Positions 29,956-39,596 of a stretch of 64,000 bases of DNA are shown here, piece by piece; the stretch's first letter is position 1, and every line of letters starts with the position of its first letter. The notes beneath the pieces were generated by a model. The model ran no database searches and was not told the origin of the DNA. It saw only the letters and a list, made by a program, of their open reading frames with translations. The stretch covers positions 434,001 through 498,000 of the forward strand of contig NC_016531.1 of NCBI RefSeq assembly GCF_000236905.1, read 5' to 3'. A program made the position numbers and the translations under genes. The DNA is from Tetrapisispora phaffii CBS 4417 (lineage: Eukaryota > Ascomycota > Saccharomycetes > Saccharomycetales > Saccharomycetaceae).

Positions 29956-31104
29956 ATGTCAATTAATACTCAGGAGATAGATCTATCAGCTGGGCCTGCA
30001 GAAAATATCATTGATGAATTTCTTAATATAAAGAATAAAGATGACGTTATTTTAGAATATACAGCACCAGAGCAATTCAAAACAGATATCACTACATTAG
30101 AAGAACATTCAATAACACATGTTGCTGAGGAATGTAATAACGATAATATATGTCAAGAAACTATACCAAGCATAACTGAAACGTTAACGAAATTCAACAA
30201 TGACATTTTAGAAACTAGTGGTAAGAAAGGGGCGTCTGATATATATTTGGAGGAAAATAAATATAACATTGATGAAGAGTTACTGGTTATTAAGAGTTCT
30301 TTAGAAAAACTTTCAATGAAAAATGATGACAATTCTAAAGAATCTCTGATATCTGATCTAATGAAAATGCACAACAACATATCCTCTCAAAGGAAGTCCA
30401 AGATTGAAAGTATCAAGAATAAGATGTTCAAAGAAACACAAGATTCTGGTCAGGAAAATATTAGGGAAGCTTTACCTTTACCGAATATTAGATTCTCTAT
30501 AAACGAAATTGAAGATTTCTTAAAACTTGAGAAAAGAATTGCAGATCTTGAAAAAAACCTTGGTCCAAAGGATAAACTTCCTGAAAGATCAATAACATCA
30601 TCTGTAAACTCCTTATACACAAGATTGAAAATTATATCTGCCAGTTCTGATGAGCTCAATGAATTCCATATGAAATTACAAGAAATTAGCACAGAATATG
30701 AGGACTCACTATTAGGCAAACAATCAAGGATAAACAACACTATAAAAGGGTTTTCTAAAGAAAGAGTAATTGACTTAGAAACAAAAGTTTCGGAACTTTA
30801 TAAAAGTAACAGTATATTGGAGAATTATGCAGAAGGTATTTCGAAGTTATCTTCACGTATACGACATATTAGCCAGATAGATACTAATATCAAATATAGC
30901 GTTGATTCATTGAATGAAATAAACCAAACATTGAGCGAATTACATGATAGAAGCAGTCAATGGGAAATTCTATTGCAAAAAGTAGAGGATGGACTATTGA
31001 AGCAGGAAATAGGAACAAGGAAAAATTTAGATCAGGTTGGTTCAAGGTTAACAGCATTAGAGAATAGCTTACAGGGTTTGAAAAAGGACATCACAACAAA
31101 CTAG
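29956..31104 (+). CDS. JNM1: Jnm1, dynamitin (p50) subunit of dynactin
   Basis: The 382-residue product is helical with several coiled-coil segments, and its length is close to S. cerevisiae Jnm1 (373 aa). The N-terminal INTQEIDLSAGPAENIIDEF resembles the conserved dynamitin start. Sequence identity in this family is low, so the call also relies on position: YMR294W lies three genes after TDA1 in S. cerevisiae, and here it follows YTA7 in the interleaved order. Dynamitin holds dynactin together for dynein-driven spindle positioning; DYN3 lies 7 kb away. I start at the ATG at 29956 because the longer frame begins at TTG. It converges on EFG1 with 116 bp between stops. Confidence 0.8.
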   Translation: MSINTQEIDLSAGPAENIIDEFLNIKNKDDVILEYTAPEQFKTDITTLEEHSITHVAEECNNDNICQETIPSITETLTKFNNDILETSGKKGASDIYLEENKYNIDEELLVIKSSLEKLSMKNDDNSKESLISDLMKMHNNISSQRKSKIESIKNKMFKETQDSGQENIREALPLPNIRFSINEIEDFLKLEKRIADLEKNLGPKDKLPERSITSSVNSLYTRLKIISASSDELNEFHMKLQEISTEYEDSLLGKQSRINNTIKGFSKERVIDLETKVSELYKSNSILENYAEGISKLSSRIRHISQIDTNIKYSVDSLNEINQTLSELHDRSSQWEILLQKVEDGLLKQEIGTRKNLDQVGSRLTALENSLQGLKKDITTN

Positions 31105-31220
31105 TGAAGTTAAATTAATGAATATTACAATTGTAGTAAAACAATATCTTATATATTTAAATTATATAGAGTAATAGATAATATTTATATTTTATGCATG
31201 GTAAAAAAATTGATATTGAA

Positions 31221-31934
31221 TCATTCGAAGAAATCATCTTCTTCCTCCTCTGCTTCAGCACCATTGGAAGCCTTAGTTTTCCTTTCTGAACTTGAATATT
31301 CTTGCTCTTCTTTTTCATCTTCTTCCCTATCTGCCTCCAGTCTTATACCATTATGTTGTTTATCTAATTTCTTACCTTCAAGAATGCTCTTGAAGGAAAC
31401 AGGTAAGGTATTGTCCTGGAATTGTTTTATAATTAGATCATAAATGTATTTCTTTTTAATGTCAGATTTCTCTTTTGTGGTAGTATCTTCTGTGTTATCC
31501 TCGTTCTCGTTTGATGGATATAAGGCAATGTACTTTTCTGATTTTGGGAAATTTACTACATAACAAAGATCAATTTTTGTTTTTAAGAGTTCAGCTTGCT
31601 TCTCTTTGTTATCAGAATCATCTTCGATAGCTTTAGCAGCCTTCTTATACTTTCTCATAGCTTTCTTCCTCTCAAAAAATTTAATCATATGATACTTCTT
31701 TGCATTTTGTTTAATTTTTTGTTGTAGATGAGCATTCTCAAGCTCGATTTTCAATGCCTCCAATGTTCTCTCTTTCTCAACTATAACTGTATCTGGTAAA
31801 ATATCACCTTTCTTCTTCAAAAGTCTCTCAATGTCTCTTATTCTCTTTTTAATTTTGTTCACACCTGCATCTATAAATTGAGCCATCTCGAGAGACGACC
31901 CAGCATTGTTTCTTCTTCTTTGAATTCTTGCCAT
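31221..31934 (-). CDS. EFG1: Efg1 rRNA-processing protein
   Basis: The 237-residue product (233 in S. cerevisiae YGR271C-A) is strongly charged. A coiled coil of the Efg1 family covers residues ~15-110 ([19 protein letters not shown] and [20 protein letters not shown]). A conserved block, [18 protein letters not shown], follows near residue 125. The tail is acidic and ends DDFFE. Efg1 is nucleolar and needed for 18S rRNA maturation. PAC and RRPE motifs upstream support a ribosome-biogenesis role. Confidence 0.92.
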   Translation of the reverse strand: MARIQRRRNNAGSSLEMAQFIDAGVNKIKKRIRDIERLLKKKGDILPDTVIVEKERTLEALKIELENAHLQQKIKQNAKKYHMIKFFERKKAMRKYKKAAKAIEDDSDNKEKQAELLKTKIDLCYVVNFPKSEKYIALYPSNENEDNTEDTTTKEKSDIKKKYIYDLIIKQFQDNTLPVSFKSILEGKKLDKQHNGIRLEADREEDEKEEQEYSSSERKTKASNGAEAEEEEDDFFE

Positions 31935-32440
31935 TTCACAAAATGAGCAGCTTTTTAAGGAGAGATCTTAGCAGTGGTAAATGTCGCTGTTCAGCTAATA
32001 GTTTGACATAAATTATGTAATTATATCAGTTTAATGTCTTCTTTTAACTAGATCTGTTTCTTCTATGCATAGTGTAAATAAAATTTTCCTTTGCGATGAG
32101 ATGGAACTTCTTGAAAATTCAAAATTTAAAAACTTGTCGAAACGGTTATTTCATATAAACTTGAGAGGAAGATGGATAAGACGTAATGTAACTTATATAG
32201 CTAATTTAATAAGTGATTATAATATTACAATTCTTCATCATATCTATTTAAAAGATTTGAGAACTTTATATAAATTATCTATAAATCTATTATATTATGC
32301 ACTTTGATAAGCGTTTCGAGCTCCTAATATGAAATGAATATGTATGCATATTGGGAAACAGATGTCAGTGTTGATGTATATGTAATATTATAAATAAAGG
32401 ATTCAAAAACATATCTATGGACCGTAAACCAGTAGAGGTG
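31935..32440. promoter_or_regulatory. EFG1 promoter region and TAF1 3' flank
   Basis: This 506-bp region contains an RRPE-like AAAATTTTC at 32080-32088 and a PAC core GCGATGAG at 32093-32100, 145-165 bp upstream of the EFG1 start. A second RRPE-like TGAAAATTC follows near 32113. An 80-codon frame over these motifs (32065-32307) is not a credible gene. Confidence 0.65.
32093..32100 (+). promoter_or_regulatory. PAC element of EFG1
   Basis: GCGATGAG, the PAC core, lies 159 bp from the EFG1 start and 4 bp from an RRPE-like element. Confidence 0.7.
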
Positions 32441-35400
32441 TCATTGCTCATTGATTGCTGGGATATTTGTAGTTGAGGTTGTTGGATTTGGCTGTTGAGA
32501 TGGATTCATAACTGCATCAATACCATTATACATTGGACAGGATTTATTCGTTCTGATATGTCCCAACTGGCCACAGGTTGTACATCTACGTCTTCTGTTT
32601 CTACCTTTTGCACCGCCTTCTAAACCATTTTCTTTATTTTCTATACTTTTTTGTTTCAAAGCACGACGTCTGTGTTGTGATTTTTCTAAGTTTGCTAACT
32701 CATTTTGTAACAATTTCTTTTGAAGTTCAATACCTTCAATATTATTAACATCGATTTCTTCCTTCAAGATTGAGTTCACATCAATTTTGGTTTGACTTCT
32801 TAGTTCTTTACCCTTTAAGTAACCTTTTATCACTCTTGGATCTTTAATAACAATAGTTTTCCTTTGGATTATGCCATTTTCATCCCTTTCTTTCCTGATA
32901 ATTCTTAAGACTTTTTTATCCTCCCTCACGTTACGGACATGTTTATTGGTTGCATTTACTTCATCTGGGTCAGTCATTTCTTCAAAAGGATTTGATATAC
33001 TTAGACTTTTTGCTGCTATATACCATTTCTTCCTGATTTCTTCAGTATATATTTTTTGCTGTTGTGCAACATTGTAAGTATGTCCACTAGCTAAAGAAGA
33101 TGATGAAGCCGTATTTGTATCATTTTTTGTTCTATTCTTTAAAAATCCACCTTTCATTGATGTCTTTAAGAATGAAAAACCTTCATTACAACCAGTAGGA
33201 TCACCAATACCGTTAATTTGTACCATAGCTCTCATTTGTGTAGCATTGACAAAATTCTTGCTTATATTCCAACTTAATAAGTTTTCTTCTAGTTTTACTA
33301 ATTTTTCATCTAGGTTGAACAATTCGTTATCTTCTTTGAACGCAATATCTTGATTTAAAGATTCAACTTCAGCAACTTGTTCAGGAGTAATTAGTTTTCT
33401 AGCATTTATATTATCCAGCATGGGTTCTCCTTCTTTCAATTTCCAGAGACCTTTTTCAGGACCCTCTCTTTGATATTTCATAAATTCTTTGACTTTCTGT
33501 CTATTTTGCCCATAATCTTGATCAGGAAAGTGCCGAGCGATAGGATCTAATGATATTGCCCTTTTTGGAGTTTTATTTAAAATACGGTAAACAATCATTT
33601 TCATTCTTGTCATTCTCATAGACGTCACTTTTCTTGAATTTGGACCAGGTATTTCATCCACAGGGAAGGTTTGACCAACTGTGAATAGATGATTAATACC
33701 TCTTAAGAAAAACCTATTACCGGCACCACATCCAGAACTTTTAATTAGAAGAAAATCTGTTCCGGATACCTCATGTTTAAATACTGGTGCTCTTATCATG
33801 TTATTATATAGTGTTGGCACAATATGACCAGGTTCAACAAAACCAAAATTCCAAAATGGGGATTTGTCTTGAACACCCAAAACGTGTGTTTCACCAACTT
33901 GTAATTTTGGGCGTGTTGTGTCTTGCTCATCAGTTTTTCTGTAGTAATTGATTAATTTGCTTGTCATACCAAACTTAGATAATGCAAGGGGCCTTTCTTC
34001 GGAATATTCCATTAAATATATTGGAGCAGAATCACCTATTGTTAAATCTTGTGATAATGCAAATGAATCTTTAATATCTTTACCTTTGTCTCTTTTTCTC
34101 TTTCTGTTTTTCAATTTACTGAAAACAATATTTGTACCTGGACGAATTTTAGAACCAAAGTTTGGCCTGTGAAAGTGTCTTAGTTCATCTCTAGGAATAG
34201 ATACTTTGTAATATGGAGTTTGTAATTTGATTGCTGGTAAAGAATGTTCTATATTCAGATTCGAAATAGTGGCACGTACTCTTGTTTGATGCTTTTTCTT
34301 CAAGATAGAGTATTGTTCATCGTTTGAAATATTGAACTTTTCCAAGAGAGCTTTATCAGATAGAGGTAATGGTATTTCTTGCTTTTGATTATCATTTTTA
34401 GTATCTCCTACTAATAACAATTTTTCATCATTCATATCTAATTGAGCGACCTTTGCCATAGGCAATACTGCATTCACTAAATCTTCTTCATTCCATTCCC
34501 AACCATCAAGTTTTCTGTATACTGCATTTTCTGAAGAATTTTCTTTTGCATTAGGTAGTTCGTTACCGTTAATAAATTTCTCTTGGTCCCACTCATCTGT
34601 AGCAATTAATAATTCTTCAGAAAGTGTGTAATGATTCTTGTCTGTTTTATCTGTTTTCTTTTCAGATACAAGGAGTTGTTGCATAGTTGCTTTTATTATA
34701 CCTTTTTCTCTTCCTTTATTTATATTATTGTTGTTAGACAACGGATTGTTAGTAATATTTGTATGCAAACTATCAGAAAAGTTTTTAAATGTTCTTCTTT
34801 GATCAGGTTGAACCTGAATTTTTAAATTTAAAGGTATCAATGGTCTTATTTCTCTATCTTTTAACAAAGTTTCTCTCTGCCAGTTGTATTTTCCTAGTTT
34901 TCTATAAATAAGTTTGTTCCATTTTAATATTTTTCCTTTTTCATAATCAGGGAAATAATTCTTAAGTAGCTGTTTTTCTTCTTTGACTGAGATTCCAGCC
35001 GCTTGTTGCTTTGTTTGTTCTTCAATTTCCGGTCTATATTCATCTTCGAATACAGGCGTGTACTGCTGTTGATGATCCATATATACTGCATTTCTGTTGT
35101 CTTCCATAAACAGGGCATTATTTCCACCTTGATATTCATCGACTGAAATATTTCTTTCCATAATTGAATTATTGTCCTGTGGTAGAACATTGTAATATTC
35201 TTCATTACCTGGACCATCAAAATATGCTTCGCCTATATCCAATGCATTATCATTCGTTGAAAATTCCATAGTTCCCTCTTTTCCTAGCGGTAATCCTTTC
35301 ATTGAAACTTGATTATGCATTATAACTTCATTATTATTAGAAAACGATTCCTCTGTGAGTTCTTCCTCTGCTAATTCATCCTCATCTTCGAAATCAACAG

Positions 35401-35566
35401 CATCAGGAAGATGCTGAGTTGCACCTTCTTTTTTGTCGGAATCAATATAAGTTCCGATATCTAAAGAACCAAAGTCACCCTCAAAGATTGCTGCATATGC
35501 TGCATCTTCATTACTTAAATCTGTTTCACTTTTCTGCTTTTTTGTATTATTGTTTCCTTTAGACAT
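32441..35566 (-). CDS. TAF1: Taf1, largest subunit of TFIID
   Basis: The 1041-residue product (1066 in S. cerevisiae) starts with an acidic TAND-like region that in Taf1 contacts TBP (AAYAAIFEGDFGSLDIG). The conserved central Taf1 domain covers ~400-900, with TPYYKVSIPRDELRHFHRP near 470 and EEIRKKWYIAAKSLSI near 860. A CCHC zinc knuckle, CTTCGQLGHIRTNKSCPMY, lies near residue 1000. There are no C-terminal bromodomains, as usual for yeast Taf1. Taf1 scaffolds TFIID at core promoters. It corresponds to YGR274C and keeps its order relative to RNH70. Confidence 0.96.
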   Translation of the reverse strand: MSKGNNNTKKQKSETDLSNEDAAYAAIFEGDFGSLDIGTYIDSDKKEGATQHLPDAVDFEDEDELAEEELTEESFSNNNEVIMHNQVSMKGLPLGKEGTMEFSTNDNALDIGEAYFDGPGNEEYYNVLPQDNNSIMERNISVDEYQGGNNALFMEDNRNAVYMDHQQQYTPVFEDEYRPEIEEQTKQQAAGISVKEEKQLLKNYFPDYEKGKILKWNKLIYRKLGKYNWQRETLLKDREIRPLIPLNLKIQVQPDQRRTFKNFSDSLHTNITNNPLSNNNNINKGREKGIIKATMQQLLVSEKKTDKTDKNHYTLSEELLIATDEWDQEKFINGNELPNAKENSSENAVYRKLDGWEWNEEDLVNAVLPMAKVAQLDMNDEKLLLVGDTKNDNQKQEIPLPLSDKALLEKFNISNDEQYSILKKKHQTRVRATISNLNIEHSLPAIKLQTPYYKVSIPRDELRHFHRPNFGSKIRPGTNIVFSKLKNRKRKRDKGKDIKDSFALSQDLTIGDSAPIYLMEYSEERPLALSKFGMTSKLINYYRKTDEQDTTRPKLQVGETHVLGVQDKSPFWNFGFVEPGHIVPTLYNNMIRAPVFKHEVSGTDFLLIKSSGCGAGNRFFLRGINHLFTVGQTFPVDEIPGPNSRKVTSMRMTRMKMIVYRILNKTPKRAISLDPIARHFPDQDYGQNRQKVKEFMKYQREGPEKGLWKLKEGEPMLDNINARKLITPEQVAEVESLNQDIAFKEDNELFNLDEKLVKLEENLLSWNISKNFVNATQMRAMVQINGIGDPTGCNEGFSFLKTSMKGGFLKNRTKNDTNTASSSSLASGHTYNVAQQQKIYTEEIRKKWYIAAKSLSISNPFEEMTDPDEVNATNKHVRNVREDKKVLRIIRKERDENGIIQRKTIVIKDPRVIKGYLKGKELRSQTKIDVNSILKEEIDVNNIEGIELQKKLLQNELANLEKSQHRRRALKQKSIENKENGLEGGAKGRNRRRRCTTCGQLGHIRTNKSCPMYNGIDAVMNPSQQPNPTTSTTNIPAINEQ

Positions 35567-36068
35567 TTTGACAGACCAATCTATTATTCCTTTAGCGTAT
35601 TGTAAAAAACCAGTCCGACAGACTAGACAAAAAGAGACAACAATTACAACACACTAAGACGAATATCTTAAATTGACGTTCCTCGTTTGTACGTACCTGG
35701 TCTCTTCAAAGGAAGGAACCACTTCAAACAATGAATCAAATATAATCCACTTTGACGTTACATAATGGAATGCATATATATATTCATATTCATGCTACTT
35801 CGGAATTTAATTTTAAGCTTGAAAAACTCTATGGCCGGGTTATTTGGATGGTTATCCAAAAAGGCAATGAGTAACTCGATTAACGATTGAGGCTCTTAAG
35901 CAACGAAATGTAATATTCAACTGAAGTATATTGGTTGCTACACATTACAACAAGCTTATCGTTATGTATATATTGTAGTAACGTTACAAAATCCATTCGC
36001 TTTCTAACTTGCCTTAGGGAATTAGTTGGGGAAAAAAATATCTTATCCTTACTATATAATTTTAGAAC
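35567..36068. other. Intergenic: TAF1 promoter and RNH70 3' flank
   Basis: This 502-bp stretch shows no RNA gene or strong motif. RTT102, which sits here in S. cerevisiae, is absent. Confidence 0.45.
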
Positions 36069-37898
36069 TTATGTAGAGTGTTGTTTATATACCATTGATG
36101 CTACACCATCTCTTGCTTTAAAGACCGCACGTTGTATTTCTTCATCTTTTTTTTGTCTTTCGATTTGTTTGTCTTCTTTGTTTAGGGAATTTAGTTCCTT
36201 CATTAAACTACTCCATTCTCTAGTATCACCGCTACCAGATAAAAGGAATATAGCGGTACCCCCAGGAGCGTTGTCGTATACTTTTTGTACACCATCCTGA
36301 ACAAGTTTTAAAGATTGTTCTGCAGTTAGAACTGCAACATTTTTCCCTATTGAAGGTTGGGCAAAGTTACGAGAGAATTCTAAGTTTCTTAATCTACCTA
36401 CGAACAGTTGATAGTCATTAATAGTTTCTTGTATTTTATTTAAGATCTCTGTATCATCATTGCATCCCACTGTCTGTGCTAAATTATTCACAAGTTGAAA
36501 TCCTTTATTAGATGTTGAGTCATTTAGACATAAAGATCGTATACCAATTTTTGATAATCTTAAAAATAAATTCTCAGTGTTCACTGCAATACCAAATATT
36601 AATCCGTTAACAATTTTTAGCTTGACTAATTCTAAACAAGCGATGGCATCTTCTATCGAATCGTGTCCATTATCATTATCATTTTGTATATCCCTACCAA
36701 TGAATTCAGATGTTAAAAACTTCAGCGACGGTCTAAATGGAGGACCGGCTTTATGATCAAAACAAACTGCTGTATCTACAACCTTTGTGTGCCTTAATTT
36801 TAACACGTTGAAATCACTTTGTAATGAATGACCAATCAATATATCACGTTTACTGATTAATTTAAGAATATCATGTTGCACATCTTTTAGAGTTGTAGAA
36901 ATGCCTTCCAATTTTTCTTCTGTAATGCCACTGTATTTAGTCAAATAATCAATGATTGGGACATCTGGTTTGACTAACTTATCATAAACAACCTTTCCAT
37001 CAAAATTCACAATACTGATTCGTGTTAGGACCAATCCATTCTCTGACATACACATCTCGCAATCCAATGCATATATATGGGATTCTTCTTCTTCTCTATC
37101 AACAGTATTGACCCATTCTTCAGTAGGGTCATTTTCTTTGTAAAGACTTATTAAATCCTCCTTTAATTGATCATCTATTCCTTCTGTTTCCAAGTGGATT
37201 GGGTAGTCGCATCTTAATAGATCGTTGACATCTAATACAAGGTCATTGATTGTAATTTGTTTCTTATCTAGTTCTTTCTTCTTATCTTCTTTTTCCTTTT
37301 TCGTCAGTCCTACATTTACAAATGAATTGTAAGCAGAAAACAATGAAGTTCTTGACCCCGGGGCACTCACTGGGAAGTTTAAAACGTTTTCACTATCATT
37401 CTCAGATATGTCTTTAATAATATTCAACTTTGATTGTTTAAGAATGTGGTTACTCTCGTGAAAGGAACTGTCTTTTGGTAGGTTGTAATCTGCCGGTTCT
37501 AAACCTGGAACAAAAAGGACCACGACTTTCTGTATAGAAGACCTATTTTCAATGTCAATCCATTTTGGAGCATTGTTTGTAGAGTTCATCAGGAATAACG
37601 TCAAGTCCCTTAAATCTTTAATTGAGATTCGTTTTTCTAATGCTTTCTCAGAAATCTTAAACGTCACATTTTTATTCTGCTTCTTCTTCTTCTTCTTCAC
37701 TGTCTCTCCTAGTGTCTCTGCCGATTCTTTAATTGAACCTTCCTGGGTTTTAGATGCGCTGGATCTTCTTCTTTTCTTCAGCAGTTGACTTTCTGACTCT
37801 AAAGCTACTGCACCTCCAGAAATAACACTTTCTGCGAGACAAGTCTCTGTGACAACCTCGGTTTCGTCCATTGACGTTAAATTAACGGATGCAGTCAT
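36069..37898 (-). CDS. RNH70: Rnh70/Rex1 DEDDh 3'-5' exoribonuclease
   Basis: The 609-residue product (553 in S. cerevisiae) has a DEDDh exonuclease domain at ~275-425: YALDCEMC (Exo I) near residue 278, IGHSLQSDFNVL (Exo II) near 350, and HDSIEDAIACLEL (Exo III) near 410. The N-terminal region has a basic segment (KKKKKKQNK) likely to act as a nuclear signal. Rex1/Rnh70 trims the 3' ends of 5S rRNA, tRNAs and other small RNAs. The longer frame starts at TTG, so I use the ATG at 37898. The upstream PAC, RRPE and CACGTG motifs fit RNA-processing co-regulation. Confidence 0.94.
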   Translation of the reverse strand: MTASVNLTSMDETEVVTETCLAESVISGGAVALESESQLLKKRRRSSASKTQEGSIKESAETLGETVKKKKKKQNKNVTFKISEKALEKRISIKDLRDLTLFLMNSTNNAPKWIDIENRSSIQKVVVLFVPGLEPADYNLPKDSSFHESNHILKQSKLNIIKDISENDSENVLNFPVSAPGSRTSLFSAYNSFVNVGLTKKEKEDKKKELDKKQITINDLVLDVNDLLRCDYPIHLETEGIDDQLKEDLISLYKENDPTEEWVNTVDREEEESHIYALDCEMCMSENGLVLTRISIVNFDGKVVYDKLVKPDVPIIDYLTKYSGITEEKLEGISTTLKDVQHDILKLISKRDILIGHSLQSDFNVLKLRHTKVVDTAVCFDHKAGPPFRPSLKFLTSEFIGRDIQNDNDNGHDSIEDAIACLELVKLKIVNGLIFGIAVNTENLFLRLSKIGIRSLCLNDSTSNKGFQLVNNLAQTVGCNDDTEILNKIQETINDYQLFVGRLRNLEFSRNFAQPSIGKNVAVLTAEQSLKLVQDGVQKVYDNAPGGTAIFLLSGSGDTREWSSLMKELNSLNKEDKQIERQKKDEEIQRAVFKARDGVASMVYKQHST

Positions 37899-38136
37899 GC
37901 TTTTCCTATCCCACAAGTAAATGAACTAGCAAACTGCCTTGTGAAAACACTGATTTGAAGAAGAAAATTTCCACCAAAACTGATACAGCTAACAAACAAA
38001 TCCTATCCAACCTTCTCATTTGATCCACAACTCTCAATTTATACCCACTAACATAGCAAATAACCCACCAGTAGATCATCAAAGTGACGTCCCTGACAAG
38101 TGACAATATCTTCACTAAAACTGTTCCATTTTTGAT

Positions 38137-38144
38137 CTCATCGC
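38137..38144 (-). promoter_or_regulatory. PAC element of RNH70
   Basis: GCGATGAG on the gene strand, followed by ATC, lies 20 bp from the RRPE at 38164-38173. Confidence 0.72.
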
Positions 38145-38163
38145 CAATTTTCTGAAAGCACAA

Positions 38164-38173
38164 AAAAATTTTT
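38164..38173. promoter_or_regulatory. RRPE element of RNH70
   Basis: AAAAATTTTT lies between the PAC and a CACGTG E-box (38180-38185) in the RNH70 promoter. Confidence 0.65.
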
Positions 38174-38289
38174 ATCTGTCACGTGAAGTGCATCGCAAGC
38201 TCGTGCTTAAGCAGCACCAGTGAGGGTTTACGATAAATACGCCTTGGATCTGTGGATTCGTTTTGACCGTTGAAGTGTCTAATTGGACT

Positions 38290-39321
38290 TCAGTGTCGTG
38301 TTCTCTTGGTCTCCGTGTATAATTTCTCCAGTTCCTGTTGGACGTCAATTTTATATTTATCGAGAATTGACATTGCGTTTTGTTCCAGATTCTCGTAGTT
38401 TCCCTGCGAGACAAGCTCATTAAGGTCGGTATCTAGAGCGTCAGATCTTCGGTTCTGTGACTCTGGTTTGACTTTTGCTGCTGGGAGAGACATCTCGTAC
38501 TTCTCTTGGTCATTTTTGATTGTTTCCCAGGAGAATTGGCTATCTACAGTAGCAATCAAGTTCTGTGTGTCGGTTCCTGTTGGGATGGCAATGTTGGGGA
38601 AGTACGCCAACTCAGGCTCTACTCTATCGAATTCTCTAGTCACTTGTGCCATAAAGTTAGTCTTGTATGTGTCGGTGTTAGTTTCACTCTCACAATTGAC
38701 ATTGTACAAAGAACATCCGTTCTCTAATGCAAATGACCTTAGCACTTGCTGTTGTAGATCGATGTGGTAGTTCCTCCATGAAGATATGTTGCGCTGTAAT
38801 TTGAATATATACGACGAGTTAACACACCATATACTTAGATTGTCCCCCTCTACTTTATAGCCATGGCTCTTAAGATGTGCTAATGAATCTTGTAAATTTC
38901 TTAACCAGTTTCTTTGATCTTGCATTTCCCAATCCAATAGGAAACAAAACTCAAGACTGCCGTACCCACTATCTTTTGAACCTGCACCAGTATTGTTCAA
39001 AAACACATCAAGATATTGCAAACTACTCTTCTTCAAAGGAACAGCGACAGCATACAATTGTAGATCAACTGAGGTTTTTTCACTTTTATTAGCATCGTAT
39101 TTTGACTCCACTGAACCTCGAGAATATCCAATAAGCTCCATGCTCTCTAGAGTTAGTTCAAAATTGCTAGGCAAACAGCAGGAATTAAATAATCGTAGAG
39201 TCTCTAAACTCGGCGTGCATATCACAACTCGGCGATGACTCTCTAGGTTAACTGGAAACTCGCAACTAGAAATGAACTCATCCCAAATCTTTGACAGATT
39301 CTCTCCACTCTCTAGACTCAT
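38290..39321 (-). CDS. DYN3: Dyn3, dynein light intermediate chain
   Basis: The 343-residue product (312 in S. cerevisiae) has the dynein light-intermediate-chain layout: IWDEFISSCEF at the start, a Ras-like fold without a usable P-loop (VVICTPSLETLRLF, then FCFLLDWEMQDQRNWLRNL), and a helical tail. Sequence similarity in this family is weak. The call gains from position: YMR299C precedes ATM1 (YMR301C) and YME2 (YMR302C) in S. cerevisiae, and the same order is kept here. Dyn3 stabilises cytoplasmic dynein during spindle positioning. The start at 39321 is a clear ATG. Confidence 0.85.
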   Translation of the reverse strand: MSLESGENLSKIWDEFISSCEFPVNLESHRRVVICTPSLETLRLFNSCCLPSNFELTLESMELIGYSRGSVESKYDANKSEKTSVDLQLYAVAVPLKKSSLQYLDVFLNNTGAGSKDSGYGSLEFCFLLDWEMQDQRNWLRNLQDSLAHLKSHGYKVEGDNLSIWCVNSSYIFKLQRNISSWRNYHIDLQQQVLRSFALENGCSLYNVNCESETNTDTYKTNFMAQVTREFDRVEPELAYFPNIAIPTGTDTQNLIATVDSQFSWETIKNDQEKYEMSLPAAKVKPESQNRRSDALDTDLNELVSQGNYENLEQNAMSILDKYKIDVQQELEKLYTETKRTRH

Positions 39322-39596
39322 TGTCTCACTTCATCAGTCCCTTGAACTGAAGATCTTAAAAACTGCTGCAATCACAGAATGAGTGAACCTTAGTTGACAT
39401 CACTTTTAAGTTACGCGGGAAAGTATATTTGAGCGCACTGCTTGAATCGGTGATCCAGAATGCACATGCATCTGAATGAAGTTTATGATACAACATCGTT
39501 TCATATATCAGTATATGGTATATATGTCATATATGTGCTATATAAAGTGATACTGCAACTGTGATGGTATGGTAAGGGTATAGTGATTTTACTGAT

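Larger units (their letters stand above)
37899..38289. promoter_or_regulatory. RNH70 promoter with PAC, RRPE and E-box
   Basis: A PAC core (CTCATCGC on the plus strand) lies at 38137-38144, an RRPE AAAAATTTTT at 38164-38173, and CACGTG at 38180-38185. All are within 50 bp, about 240-290 bp upstream of RNH70, which is transcribed on the minus strand. Confidence 0.7.

Noticed and set aside
32065..32307. 80-codon frame upstream of EFG1
   Set aside because: It runs over the PAC/RRPE elements and is AT-rich random-looking text.
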